Positions 55,685 to 64,000 of a stretch of 64,000 nt of DNA are shown in pieces; position 1 is the stretch's first letter; every line of letters begins with the position of its first letter. The DNA comes from Pseudomonas fluorescens. Lineage in GTDB: Bacteria > Pseudomonadota > Gammaproteobacteria > Pseudomonadales > Pseudomonadaceae. Under the pieces are notes generated by a model. It made no database searches, was not told where the DNA came from, and was given only the letters and a program-made list of their open reading frames with translations. The position numbers were made by a program, and so were the translations under genes. Location of the stretch: assembly GCF_019212185.1 (NCBI RefSeq), contig NZ_CP078138.1, forward strand, positions 1,966,501-2,030,500, read 5' to 3'.

Positions 55685-56737
55685 ATGCTCAATAACGATC
55701 GCCTGTTGGTGCAAATCCTCCTTCTGGTGTTATTTGGTGCCAGCTTCTGGGTGATGGCGCCCTTCTGGTCGGCGCTGTTCTGGGGCGCGGTGCTGGCGTT
55801 TGCCAGTTGGCCGCTGATGCGTCTGTTGACCGGTTGGCTCAAGGGGCGCGAATCCCTGGCAGCGGCATTGCTGACCCTGTGCTGGATGCTGCTGGTGGCG
55901 GCGCCACTGGTTTGGCTGGGCTTGAATTTGGCGGATCACGTGCGCGATGCCACGGCCTTTATCAAGGACGTGCAGGTCGACGGCCTGCCCGAGGCACCAC
56001 TGTGGTTGGCCGGCGTGCCGCTGGTGGGCGGGCGGTTGGTGGGTATCTGGAACAGCATCGACCAGCAAGGTGCCGCATTGATGGTGGCGATCAAGCCGCA
56101 CCTCGGGCAGGTCGGTAACTGGTTGCTGGCGCGCAGTGCGCAGATCGGCGGCGGTATCCTTGAACTGACCCTGAGTATCGTTTTCGTGTTCTTCTTCTAT
56201 CGGGATGGTCCACGCCTGGCGATGTTCGTTCATCGCCTGCTGGAGCGCCTGATTGGTGATCGTGCCGGTTATTACATCGAACTCGTAGCCGGGACGGTCC
56301 AGCGCGTGGTCAACGGGGTCATTGGTACGGCGGCGGCGCAGGCGCTGCTGGCGCTGATCGGCTTCCTGATCGCCGGTGTGCCGGGGGCGCTGGTGCTGGG
56401 CATCGTGACCTTCCTGCTCAGCCTGATTCCCATGGGCCCGCCGTTGGTATGGATTCCGGCCACTGCCTGGCTGGTGTGGAAGGGCGAGTATGGTTATGCG
56501 GTATTCCTGGGGATCTGGGGTACGTTCATCATCAGCGGTGTGGATAATGTCCTGAAACCTTACCTGATCAGCCGTGGTGGCAATCTGCCGCTGGTAATCG
56601 TGCTGCTCGGGGTGTTCGGCGGTTTGATCGCCTTTGGCTTCATTGGCCTGTTCATTGGTCCAACCCTGCTGGCGGTGGCGTATAGCCTCCTGACTGACTG
56701 GAGCAAGAGCCAGGCGCGGGTAGAAGAGAGGCGCTGA
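55685..56737 (+). CDS. AI-2E family transporter (PerM-like permease)
   Basis: This 350-residue inner-membrane protein has about seven or eight transmembrane helices and the AI-2E/PerM features [40 protein letters not shown] and [18 protein letters not shown]. The family includes exporters of autoinducer-2 and Na+/H+ antiporters. The substrate cannot be decided. It is the last gene of the rightward run beginning with the acyl-CoA ligase. Confidence 0.88.
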   Translation: MLNNDRLLVQILLLVLFGASFWVMAPFWSALFWGAVLAFASWPLMRLLTGWLKGRESLAAALLTLCWMLLVAAPLVWLGLNLADHVRDATAFIKDVQVDGLPEAPLWLAGVPLVGGRLVGIWNSIDQQGAALMVAIKPHLGQVGNWLLARSAQIGGGILELTLSIVFVFFFYRDGPRLAMFVHRLLERLIGDRAGYYIELVAGTVQRVVNGVIGTAAAQALLALIGFLIAGVPGALVLGIVTFLLSLIPMGPPLVWIPATAWLVWKGEYGYAVFLGIWGTFIISGVDNVLKPYLISRGGNLPLVIVLLGVFGGLIAFGFIGLFIGPTLLAVAYSLLTDWSKSQARVEERR

Positions 56738-56844
56738 GCCTGGGGTTTTTAGGGGTAAAGGATGATTTACCGATCATCGGGTCCCGGACGGGCTCGTGTT
56801 CCGCTACAATGCGCGCCGATTTCGACTTGCCTGAGAGCCCACTC

Positions 56845-57543
56845 ATGTCCGCCTGCCAGACTCCTATCATCGTCGCCCTGGATTTCCCTACCCGTGACGC
56901 CGCACTGAAACTGGCGGACCAGTTGGACCCGAAGCTGTGCCGCGTCAAGGTCGGTAAAGAGTTGTTCACCAGCTGCGCTTCGGAAATTGTCGGCACCCTG
57001 CGCGACAAGGGTTTTGAAGTGTTCCTCGACCTGAAATTCCACGACATCCCGAATACCACCGCCATGGCCGTCAAGGCCGCGGCCGAGATGGGCGTGTGGA
57101 TGGTCAATGTGCATTGCTCCGGTGGCCTGCGCATGATGGCGGCCTGCCGCGAAGTGCTGGATCAGCGCAGCGGTCCGAAGCCGTTGCTGATCGGCGTGAC
57201 CGTGCTGACCAGCATGGAGCGTGAGGATCTGGCCGGTATCGGCCTGGACATCGAACCACAGGAGCAAGTGCTGCGCCTGGCGGCCCTGGCGGAAAAAGCC
57301 GGGATGGATGGCCTGGTGTGCTCGGCGCTGGAAGCCCAAGCCCTGAAGGCGGCGCACCCGTCGCTGCAACTGGTGACCCCGGGAATCCGTCCGGCAGGCA
57401 GCGCCCAGGACGACCAGCGCCGGATCCTGACCCCGCGCCAGGCGCTGGACGCCGGCTCCGATTACCTGGTGATCGGTCGTCCGATCAGCCAGGCGGCCGA
57501 TCCGGCCAAGGCATTGGCCGACGTCGTCGCCGAACTGGCCTGA
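56845..57543 (+). CDS. pyrF: Orotidine 5'-phosphate decarboxylase
   Basis: This 232-residue TIM-barrel enzyme makes UMP from OMP. The catalytic Asp-Lys-Asp array is in [26 protein letters not shown] at the N-terminus and [17 protein letters not shown] at the phosphate-binding end are typical. Length matches other Pseudomonas PyrF proteins. The ATG at 56845 was chosen by family comparison. Confidence 0.97.
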   Translation: MSACQTPIIVALDFPTRDAALKLADQLDPKLCRVKVGKELFTSCASEIVGTLRDKGFEVFLDLKFHDIPNTTAMAVKAAAEMGVWMVNVHCSGGLRMMAACREVLDQRSGPKPLLIGVTVLTSMEREDLAGIGLDIEPQEQVLRLAALAEKAGMDGLVCSALEAQALKAAHPSLQLVTPGIRPAGSAQDDQRRILTPRQALDAGSDYLVIGRPISQAADPAKALADVVAELA

Positions 57544-57547
57544 GGTT

Positions 57548-57576
57548 TTGCGGGAGCCGCCTGGCGGCTCCCGCAA
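57548..57576. terminator. Hairpin between convergent pyrF and CurA-like genes
   Basis: TTGCGGGAGCCGCC and GGCGGCTCCCGCAA form a nearly loopless 14-bp inverted repeat. T-runs are weak on both sides, so it is a likely but not classical bidirectional terminator. Confidence 0.6.
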
Positions 57577-57585
57577 TGCTTTGCG

Positions 57586-58590
57586 TCACACTTTCAGCAC
57601 CAGCTTGCCGAAGTTCTCGCCGTTGAACAGCTTCATCAGGGTTTCGGGGAACGTCTCCAGCCCTTCGACGATATCCTCCTTGCTCTTGAGCTGCCCTTTG
57701 GCCATCCAACCGGCCATCTCCTGGGCGGCACTGGCGTATTGCGCCGCATAATCCATCACCACGAAGCCCTCCATGCGCGCGCGATTGACCAGTAGCGACA
57801 GGTAGTTGGCCGGGCCCTTGACCGCTTCCTTGTTGTTGTACTGACTGATGGCACCGCAGATCACTACCCGGGCCTTGAGGTTCAGGCGGCTGAGCACCGC
57901 ATCGAGGATGTCACCGCCGACGTTGTCGAAGTACACGTCCACGCCTTTCGGACATTCGCGCTTGAGACCGGCCACCACGTCCTCGCTCTTGTAGTCGATG
58001 GCGCCGTCGAAACCCAGTTCATCGACCAGGAATTTGCACTTGTCGGCACCCCCGGCAATCCCCACCACTCGGCAGCCCTTGAGCTTGGCTATCTGCCCGG
58101 CAATGCTGCCTACGGCGCCGGCTGCACCGGACAGCACCACGGTATCACCGGCTTTCGGTGCGCCGACATCTAGCAGGGCGAAGTACGCGGTCATGCCGGT
58201 CATGCCCAAGGCTGACAAATAACGCGGCAGCGGCGCCAGTTTCGGATCGACTTTGTAGAAACCCCGCGGCTCGCCGAGGAAGTAATCCTGCACGCCCAGT
58301 GCACCATTGACGTAGTCGCCCACGGCAAAGCCCGGATTGTTCGAGGCAATGACTTGGCCTACACCCAGCGCGCGCATGACTTCACCAATGGCCACCGGCG
58401 GAATGTAGGACTTGCCTTCATTCATCCAGCCACGCATGGCAGGGTCCAGCGACAAGTACTGGTTCTTGACCAGGATCTGACCCGCCGCTGGCTCACCGAC
58501 CGGGACTTGCTGGTAGGTGAACGTCTCACGGGTCGCAGCGCCTACCGGGCGTTTGGCGAGCAGGAATTGACGATTGGTCTGGGCAGTCAT
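57586..58590 (-). CDS. NADP-dependent oxidoreductase (CurA/MDR family)
   Basis: This 334-residue medium-chain reductase lacks structural zinc. It contains YLSLDPAMRGWMNEGKSYIP, the nucleotide motif SGAAGAVGSIAGQIAKLKGC, and VYFDNVGGDILDAVLSRLN. This pattern fits the curcumin reductase/leukotriene B4 12-hydroxydehydrogenase-like group, which reduces alpha,beta-unsaturated carbonyls. The ATG at 58588-58590 (MTAQTNRQFLL) is preferred to a GTG three codons earlier. Confidence 0.9.
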   Translation of the reverse strand: MTAQTNRQFLLAKRPVGAATRETFTYQQVPVGEPAAGQILVKNQYLSLDPAMRGWMNEGKSYIPPVAIGEVMRALGVGQVIASNNPGFAVGDYVNGALGVQDYFLGEPRGFYKVDPKLAPLPRYLSALGMTGMTAYFALLDVGAPKAGDTVVLSGAAGAVGSIAGQIAKLKGCRVVGIAGGADKCKFLVDELGFDGAIDYKSEDVVAGLKRECPKGVDVYFDNVGGDILDAVLSRLNLKARVVICGAISQYNNKEAVKGPANYLSLLVNRARMEGFVVMDYAAQYASAAQEMAGWMAKGQLKSKEDIVEGLETFPETLMKLFNGENFGKLVLKV

Positions 58591-58822
58591 GGCGGTCACT
58601 CAAGGGTGAAGGAAGACTGATTGATAGACCCTCGAGGTCGATGTCGCAAGGTCTGCCGTGCCAGCGAATACAACCCGATCCAAAGCAGTGATAGTTGGCC
58701 CGAGCTACTTATCACTGGGACTCATGGCTGGCCAACCGGCCCTTCAATAGTGCTGCCGCGCGTGGTGGGCGGGTGGCTAGACTGCCTGCAGTCGATCACT
58801 CCCATCTTTCGAGGGCATAACA

Positions 58823-59584
58823 ATGAGCATGACGTTTTCTGGTCGGGTAGCGTTGGTGACGGGTGGTGCAGCCGGGATTGGTCGCGCAACCGCACAGGCA
58901 TTTGCCGCCGAAGGGTTACAAGTAGTGGTTTCGGATCTTGATGCAGCCGGTGGCGAAGGGACGGTCGAGTTGATCCGCGCAGCAGGCGGTGAAGCGCTGT
59001 TTGTGCGCTGTAACGTTACCGACGAAAACGATGTGCAAAATTTGCTGGCGCAGGCAGTGAGTGCCTATGGACGCGTTGATTACGCCTTCAACAATGCGGG
59101 CATCGAGATCGAGAAGGGCAAGTTGGCCGATGGTTCCATCGATGAATTTGACGCAATCATGGGGGTAAACGTCAAAGGCGTCTGGTTGTGCATGAAGTAC
59201 CAATTGCCGTTGATGCTGGCCCAGGGCGGCGGAGCCATCGTCAACACCGCATCGGTAGCTGGCCTTGGCGCGGCGCCGAAGATGAGCATCTACGCAGCGT
59301 CCAAGCATGCCGTCATTGGCCTGACCAAATCAGCGGCGATTGAATATGCGAAGAAAAAGATCCGCGTGAACGCGGTGTGCCCGGCGGTGATCGATACCGA
59401 TATGTTCCGCAGGGCTTATGAGGCCGATCCGAAGAAAGCCGATTTCGCTGCCGCCATGCACCCGGTGGGGCGGATTGGCAAGGTGGAGGAGATTGCCAGT
59501 GCGGTGCTGTATCTGTGCAGCGATGGCGCGGCATTTACTACCGGACATTCGCTGGCCGTTGATGGCGGTGTGACTGCGTTCTGA
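58823..59584 (+). CDS. Short-chain dehydrogenase/reductase
   Basis: This 253-residue classical SDR has the cofactor motif ALVTGGAAGIGRATAQAFA, NNAGIE, the catalytic Ser in IVNTASVAGLG and the Tyr-Lys in SIYAASKHAVIG. The Asp in VVSDLDAAG after strand 2 suggests NAD preference. Substrate unknown. It is a single gene followed by a terminator. Confidence 0.93.
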   Translation: MSMTFSGRVALVTGGAAGIGRATAQAFAAEGLQVVVSDLDAAGGEGTVELIRAAGGEALFVRCNVTDENDVQNLLAQAVSAYGRVDYAFNNAGIEIEKGKLADGSIDEFDAIMGVNVKGVWLCMKYQLPLMLAQGGGAIVNTASVAGLGAAPKMSIYAASKHAVIGLTKSAAIEYAKKKIRVNAVCPAVIDTDMFRRAYEADPKKADFAAAMHPVGRIGKVEEIASAVLYLCSDGAAFTTGHSLAVDGGVTAF

Positions 59585-59641
59585 TCACTGGCTAGGTGCG
59601 GTAGTTTGTCAGCACGACAGCTGTCATTTGCGTGAGACTCG

Positions 59642-59666
59642 GCCCACATTCATGTGGGCTTTTTTA
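59642..59666 (+). terminator. Rho-independent terminator after the SDR gene
   Basis: GCCCACAT-TC-ATGTGGGC is followed by TTTTTT. It lies about 58 nt after the stop. Confidence 0.88.
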
Positions 59667-59793
59667 ACTTCGGTGGAATGTGTTTCAAAGGGTTAGAGGC
59701 GGCCGTTTTGGTGGTTTTGTCGTACATATGCGACAGGCACGCTGTGCTTAACTGATTGCGGAAACACCCTCAAACAGTTGGAGTTGGACTCTC

Positions 59794-61149
59794 ATGGAAT
59801 TGAGAATCGATCGTCAGGCCCTTGTCCCCGTCGTGCAGCAAATCGTCGATGCCTTGAGCGGCTGGATTCGCCTCAGCGGCATCGAGCCTGGAACCCGTCT
59901 ACCCTCTATTCGTCAACTTGCCCGTGACAACCTGCTCAGCCAGTCCTGTGTGGTAGAGGCCTATGAGCGCATGGTGGCGCAAGGAGTACTCGTGTCACGT
60001 CACGGCACAAGTTTTTTCGTGGCGATGCCCTCAAGCGCTCCCGAATTTTCCGCCAGCCCACGGAACAGTTTGCCCTTGGGGCACGGAGGCATGCCGGAGC
60101 ATTGGCGTGAAAGCGATGACTTGGGCTACGCCATCTGCCAGGTGTCCCGCACCGACATGCAGGGCTTGTTCAGTTATAGCTCCGACTATGGGTTACCCGC
60201 TCTGCGTCAGCAGATTCTCAGGCGTTTGCGCTCGTTCAATATTGCCGCCGATGAAACGCAAGTGATCTCCACTACAGGGGCCACCCATGGCCTCGACCTG
60301 ATCATTCGGGCGCTGCTCAAGCCGGGTGATTGCGTGGTGGTCGAAAATCCTGGCTACCCGAATCTTTTCGAACAATTGCGCCTGCACGGTGTGCGACTGC
60401 TGGAGGTGCCGCGCACGCCGCGCGGCCCGGATATCGAAGCCCTGGAAGCGCTGATGCGGTGCCACTCGCCGCGGGCTCTGTTTATCAACAGTCTGTGTCA
60501 CAACCCTACGGGCACCAGCCTGTCATTGGAGGTGGCGCAACAACTGCTGGCGCTGGCCGAGCAGTACGGGGCAATGATTGTCGAGGACGATGTGTATGCC
60601 GATTTTCAGGGACGTAGCGCGGTTCGGCTGGCAGCATTGGATCGCTCCGGCTGTGTGATCTACGTGGGCAGCTTTTCGAAGACCCTCAGCAGCTCATTGC
60701 GGGTTGGTTTCGTAATGGCCGGTGAAGAAATTGCCGCGCGCCTGGCAACTGTGAAACGTATTACCAGCCTGGGAACCTCGCAATTCTGCGAGTCGGTACT
60801 CGCACAACTGCTGGCCAATGGTGCCTACCGTAAATTGATCCAGCGACAGCGCCTGCGGTTGCGCCATGACATGCGCGCAACGTTGCAGGTGCTGGAAGAC
60901 CGGGAGTGGGAGGTGTTCGGCCAACCTACTGCAGGTTTGTACATCTGGGCGCGTCCGAAAAACCGTGATCGCCAACAGATTTGTGCGAGCGCGTTACTTC
61001 ACGGTGTTTCGCTATCGTGTAGCAGCACCTTCAATGCAACGGGCCAGACCAGCGATTGGCTGCGTATCAATGTGGCGTACGCGGATGATGCGCGAGCGCT
61101 TGCCTTTTTCCAGGACTGTTCATTGTCAGATCGACCTCAAGCATCCTGA
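59794..61149 (+). CDS. MocR-type GntR/aminotransferase transcriptional regulator
   Basis: This 451-residue fusion has an N-terminal GntR winged helix (about 1-75; GTRLPSIRQLARDNLLSQSC) and a type-I aminotransferase-like domain that binds pyridoxal phosphate. The Schiff-base lysine lies in VGSFSKTLSSSLRVGF. VVENPGYPNLFEQLR and HNPTGTSLS are typical of the fold. MocR proteins sense an amine or PLP itself and usually act on a neighbouring divergent gene. Here the neighbours are an SDR upstream and a chemoreceptor downstream, so the target is unclear. Confidence 0.9.
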   Translation: MELRIDRQALVPVVQQIVDALSGWIRLSGIEPGTRLPSIRQLARDNLLSQSCVVEAYERMVAQGVLVSRHGTSFFVAMPSSAPEFSASPRNSLPLGHGGMPEHWRESDDLGYAICQVSRTDMQGLFSYSSDYGLPALRQQILRRLRSFNIAADETQVISTTGATHGLDLIIRALLKPGDCVVVENPGYPNLFEQLRLHGVRLLEVPRTPRGPDIEALEALMRCHSPRALFINSLCHNPTGTSLSLEVAQQLLALAEQYGAMIVEDDVYADFQGRSAVRLAALDRSGCVIYVGSFSKTLSSSLRVGFVMAGEEIAARLATVKRITSLGTSQFCESVLAQLLANGAYRKLIQRQRLRLRHDMRATLQVLEDREWEVFGQPTAGLYIWARPKNRDRQQICASALLHGVSLSCSSTFNATGQTSDWLRINVAYADDARALAFFQDCSLSDRPQAS

Positions 61150-61279
61150 AAGCGACGCTTGTGTAGCTTTTTGCCATTAACGCCGTGCCTGAGGCTTGTG
61201 CTCCGGGGTGGCCCGTTGCGAACCTGCAGCAATCAACAATCATCCTGTTCCGATGGACACTGATAGGAGAGGGCGAGTA

Positions 61280-63247
61280 ATGATCTCAGGCGTGCAAGGG
61301 CCATTTGCCAACCTCGGCATGGCAAAGAAAATGGCACTTGGTTTTGTCCTGGTGTTGCTATTGACGGCCCTTGTGGCTGCCATCGGCATCTGGTCACTGC
61401 AAACCATCAGTCAGCGTTTCGACGGGCTCAAACAGATGTCATCGCTCAACAGTGGCTTGCTTAAAGTACGCCTGCTGGAGCAGGAGTTTGCGTTACGCGG
61501 CGATGGGAAGACCGCCGATGCCTTGCGCCTGGGCATCGATGAGATCAAGGGGTTGGCGACAAGTCTGAAGGCCGAGTCCCAAGCCAGTGCTTCGGTGATG
61601 TCCGAGGTCGACCAGTCGTTGGACGCCTATCGCAAGGCGTTCGATGAGTTTGTGGAATTGACCGCGGCCAAGGATCTGGCGCTGGAAATGGCCAGTTGGT
61701 CAGTGTCCAGTGTGGCCAATAATCTCGACGTCTTGCAGGCCGGGCTGGCGGATGATGGCACTTACACGCTCAAGGAGTCAGCGGGCAAGGAGGGTGCCGA
61801 GTTCATCGAGCAGGCCAACCTGGTCAGCCAGGTGTCGAAATTGATGCTGCAGGCAATGAACGAGGCACGGGTGCGTCTTGATCAAGGCCGCCAGGCCAAT
61901 TCGGATGAGAGCAATGAGGGCAAGATCGAGCAGGCAGATCAGGCGCTGGCCCAGGCGCAGGCCTTGACCGGTATGCTCAAGGACGCGGGTTATCAAACGG
62001 TACTCAACGAGGTGACCGGGCACATCGCCGGGTTCAGTGAAAAACTGGCTGAATACACCGGGCTCCTGGCTCAGGAAAAGCAGGTCTATCAACGCTTGCA
62101 TCAACGTGCCGGCGACGTGGTGCGTCAGGTCGATCAGGCCTACGCGGCACAGGATCAGGCCATGCAGGCGGAACTGCAGAAAAACTCGCTATTGATCATT
62201 GCGTCGTCGATTCTCGCCTTGTTGGTCGGCTTGGTCGCTGCCTGGGTCATTACCCGGTTGATTGTTGCGCCTTTACGCAGCGTGATCCGGCTTGCCGAGC
62301 AAATTGCTGCCGGTGACTTGAGTGCAACGGTGGAGGTGACCCGGCGCGATGAAATCGGCCAACTGATGCAGGCCATGCAGCAGATGGGTTCAGGTTTGAG
62401 CCGGATCGTCAGCGGGTTGCAGGCGGGAATCGAGCGGTTGGCCAGCTCCGCGCAGTCACTGTCGGCAGTGACTGAGCAGACCAATCTGGAAGTCAGTAGC
62501 CAGAAGGAGGAGACCGAACAGGTCGCCACTGCCATGAATCAGATGACAGCCACTGTGCACGACGTCGCCCGCAACGCCGAAGAGGCTGCGCAGGCGGCAC
62601 AGACTGCCGACGATAAAGTCGAAAACGGTCAAGTGGTGGTGCGCCAGAGTATGCAGCGGATTGAACAATTGGCGGACTCGGCGACCTCGGCCAGCTCCAG
62701 CATTGATGGCCTGAGCGCGCAGATCCAGAATATCGGCAGCGTCCTCGACGTAATCAAGAGTGTGGCCGAACAGACCAATCTGCTTGCACTCAACGCTGCT
62801 ATCGAAGCTGCGCGCGCGGGTGAGCAGGGCAGGGGATTCGCGGTGGTGGCCGATGAGGTTCGGGCCCTGGCCCGACGTACCCGGCAATCAACCGAGGAGA
62901 TCGAAGGGTTGGTCAGCGCCCTGCGCGCGGCGGCCGAGGCTTCAGTGCAAACGATCCGCGGCAGCGGCGAACTGGTCAAGCTGGCGGTCAGCGATGCGCT
63001 GCAGACTGAAAGCGCGCTGGGCAGTATTGCTGCAGCGGTTTCGTTGATTCAGCAGATGAATCAGCAAATTGCGGCGGCAGCCGAGCAGCAGAGTTCGGTG
63101 GCTGAAGAAATCAATCGTAGCGTGACCAGCATTCGTGCCAGCGCCGATCAATCGTCACTGGCAATGCAAGGCAATGCTGCATCGAGCATTGAACTGGCGC
63201 AATTGGGGGGTGAGCTCAAGGGAATGGTGGGGCATTTCAGGCTGTAG
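61280..63247 (+). CDS. Methyl-accepting chemotaxis protein with large helical sensor domain
   Basis: This 655-residue chemoreceptor has a first transmembrane helix ([20 protein letters not shown]), a periplasmic sensor of about 255 residues that is almost all-helical, and a second transmembrane helix ([20 protein letters not shown]). A HAMP domain and a signalling hairpin with tip [19 protein letters not shown] follow. The sensor's size and helicity fit the helical bimodular (HBM) type found in McpS-like receptors for TCA intermediates; the ligand is inferred only by type. I chose the ATG at 61280, which has AGGAGAGG upstream, over earlier in-frame starts. Confidence 0.9.
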   Translation: MISGVQGPFANLGMAKKMALGFVLVLLLTALVAAIGIWSLQTISQRFDGLKQMSSLNSGLLKVRLLEQEFALRGDGKTADALRLGIDEIKGLATSLKAESQASASVMSEVDQSLDAYRKAFDEFVELTAAKDLALEMASWSVSSVANNLDVLQAGLADDGTYTLKESAGKEGAEFIEQANLVSQVSKLMLQAMNEARVRLDQGRQANSDESNEGKIEQADQALAQAQALTGMLKDAGYQTVLNEVTGHIAGFSEKLAEYTGLLAQEKQVYQRLHQRAGDVVRQVDQAYAAQDQAMQAELQKNSLLIIASSILALLVGLVAAWVITRLIVAPLRSVIRLAEQIAAGDLSATVEVTRRDEIGQLMQAMQQMGSGLSRIVSGLQAGIERLASSAQSLSAVTEQTNLEVSSQKEETEQVATAMNQMTATVHDVARNAEEAAQAAQTADDKVENGQVVVRQSMQRIEQLADSATSASSSIDGLSAQIQNIGSVLDVIKSVAEQTNLLALNAAIEAARAGEQGRGFAVVADEVRALARRTRQSTEEIEGLVSALRAAAEASVQTIRGSGELVKLAVSDALQTESALGSIAAAVSLIQQMNQQIAAAAEQQSSVAEEINRSVTSIRASADQSSLAMQGNAASSIELAQLGGELKGMVGHFRL

Positions 63248-63264
63248 TGCGGTTCCATCATGAG

Positions 63265-63300
63265 GAAAGATCGCGGGCCAGAGACGGCCGGCGATCTTTC
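63265..63300. terminator. Hairpin between convergent chemoreceptor and coiled-coil genes
   Basis: GAAAGATCGC and GCGATCTTTC pair, with an inner GGCC/GGCC. It lies between the two convergent stops. T-runs are short. Confidence 0.6.
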
Positions 63301-63312
63301 AGGGTGTGGCTA

Positions 63313-64000
63313 TCAGTCGTAGATTACTTTCTTTTTCCAGTCCGCTTCGGCCTCGACGTCCTTCAGGCCTTCGGTCAGCTCGTTGACATCACCTTCAACC
63401 GGCGCACTGTTGGTCAGCACCGTGGAGTTGGCGCGGGCAAGGAGCTTTTCAAGAAACTTCAACTGCTCGCTGTATACCTGCGGGTCCGTTTGTTTGCGCA
63501 GATACTGTACGCCACGCTCGAACGCCAGGCGGGCCTGCCCGGGTTGTTCCTGCTGCAAGGCGTGCTGGCCAAGATTGCTGAAGAACTCGATGTGCAGCAA
63601 CACCAGGATATGGCGAATTTCGCGTATCCAGCTTTTGGCTTCGTTGGTCGGTAGAAAACCGTCGTGGGCCGCGCGCGTGACCTGACCATGCAAGGCTTCC
63701 AGCAAGAAACGCACGTCCTTGGCCTTGGCCTCGGTGAGAATCGGTGCCGGTGGATTGTTGACCGGAATCGACTCGCCCTGAGCGATCAGCGCCTTCAACT
63801 CCTCAATACGGCTTTTCAGCGCTGCATTGGACTTCTCAAGGTTGAGCATGCGCTGGCAGACATTCAGTTCAAGGCGCGCCAGCAGCAATTTGAGCGCCGG
63901 GGTCATCAGTTGTCCGGGAAAGGTTTCGGTGATTTCGCCACAGCGGCGCAGACGGTCATTCAGTTCGAGCTTGGTGCGGGCCTTTTGCAGCTTGTTGTTT
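63313..64000 (-). CDS. Coiled-coil protein of unknown function (N-terminus beyond window end)
   Basis: At least 228 residues are visible. The frame stays open to the window edge, reading NNKLQKARTKLELNDRLRRC before MTPALKLLLARLELN, so the ATG at 63906 is probably internal and the gene continues. The visible part is helical and heptad-like (EKSNAALKSRIEELKALIAQ), followed by TPR-like helices (ARLAFERGVQYLRKQTDPQV). It ends EADWKKKVIYD. I do not recognise the family. Confidence 0.7.
   Translation of the reverse strand, partial: NNKLQKARTKLELNDRLRRCGEITETFPGQLMTPALKLLLARLELNVCQRMLNLEKSNAALKSRIEELKALIAQGESIPVNNPPAPILTEAKAKDVRFLLEALHGQVTRAAHDGFLPTNEAKSWIREIRHILVLLHIEFFSNLGQHALQQEQPGQARLAFERGVQYLRKQTDPQVYSEQLKFLEKLLARANSTVLTNSAPVEGDVNELTEGLKDVEAEADWKKKVIYD

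Overview
The window looks like the chromosome of a fluorescent Pseudomonas (P. fluorescens/koreensis-like group). It is GC-rich. Gene order matches Pseudomonas landmarks I remember: pyk-ttuD-glxR-hyi-gcl; an orphan betaine-binding protein next to a DUF485/acetate-type symporter pair; gltA divergent from sdhCDAB-sucAB-lpd-sucCD; and fabB-fabA beside a hybrid sensor kinase and gpsA. The intergenic repeats are the REP/REPIN elements typical of this group. No rRNA, tRNA, CRISPR, prophage or integrative element is visible. The assignment rests on remembered synteny and protein similarity; no database was searched.

Region 1 (1-9 kb) is the glyoxylate-to-pyruvate route. Gcl condenses glyoxylate to tartronate semialdehyde, Hyi interconverts it with hydroxypyruvate, GlxR reduces it to glycerate, TtuD (glycerate kinase/hydroxypyruvate reductase family) feeds 2-phosphoglycerate, and pyruvate kinase (cut by the window start) makes pyruvate. 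A small GlcG/HbpS-like protein is divergent from gcl, with two identical TTGTATACAA palindromes in the shared promoter region. A REP-associated tyrosine transposase (RAYT), a RutR-like TetR regulator and a DUF808 membrane protein follow.

Region 2 (9-17 kb) holds an MlaA-like protein overlapping a secreted alpha/beta hydrolase, a small membrane protein, an AT-richer orphan with an Rhs-like N-terminus, a GH17-type membrane glucanase/transglycosidase, a BetX-like binding protein and the DUF485/ActP-like symporter pair. Region 3 (17.7-30.7 kb) is the TCA block, with good sigma70-type promoters for gltA and sdhC and a terminator-like hairpin between sdhB and sucA.

Region 4 (31-43 kb) contains brnQ, small membrane proteins, a small lipoprotein, two overlapping hotdog thioesterases, htpG, a dienelactone hydrolase, a pirin, an OsmC protein, a secreted amidohydrolase, a DUF3859 protein and fabAB with a DesT-like site upstream. 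Region 5 (43-48 kb) is a minus-strand operon of a TonB-dependent receptor, a stand-alone periplasmic substrate-binding-like protein and a hybrid histidine kinase. The kinase is broken exactly at its H-box by what looks like a 17-bp deletion between ATGAA direct repeats. This receptor/binding-protein/kinase unit, with no transport permease, is the best candidate in the window for a poorly described signalling system.

Region 6 (48-57.5 kb) runs gpsA, a DUF4389 protein, sixA, an acyl-CoA ligase behind a perfect TetR-type palindrome, a thioesterase, two alpha/beta hydrolases, a glutathione S-transferase, a DUF4892 protein, an AI-2E-family permease and pyrF. Region 7 (57.6-64 kb) has a CurA-like oxidoreductase, an SDR, a MocR-type regulator, a chemoreceptor with a large helical sensor domain, and a coiled-coil hypothetical protein cut by the window end.
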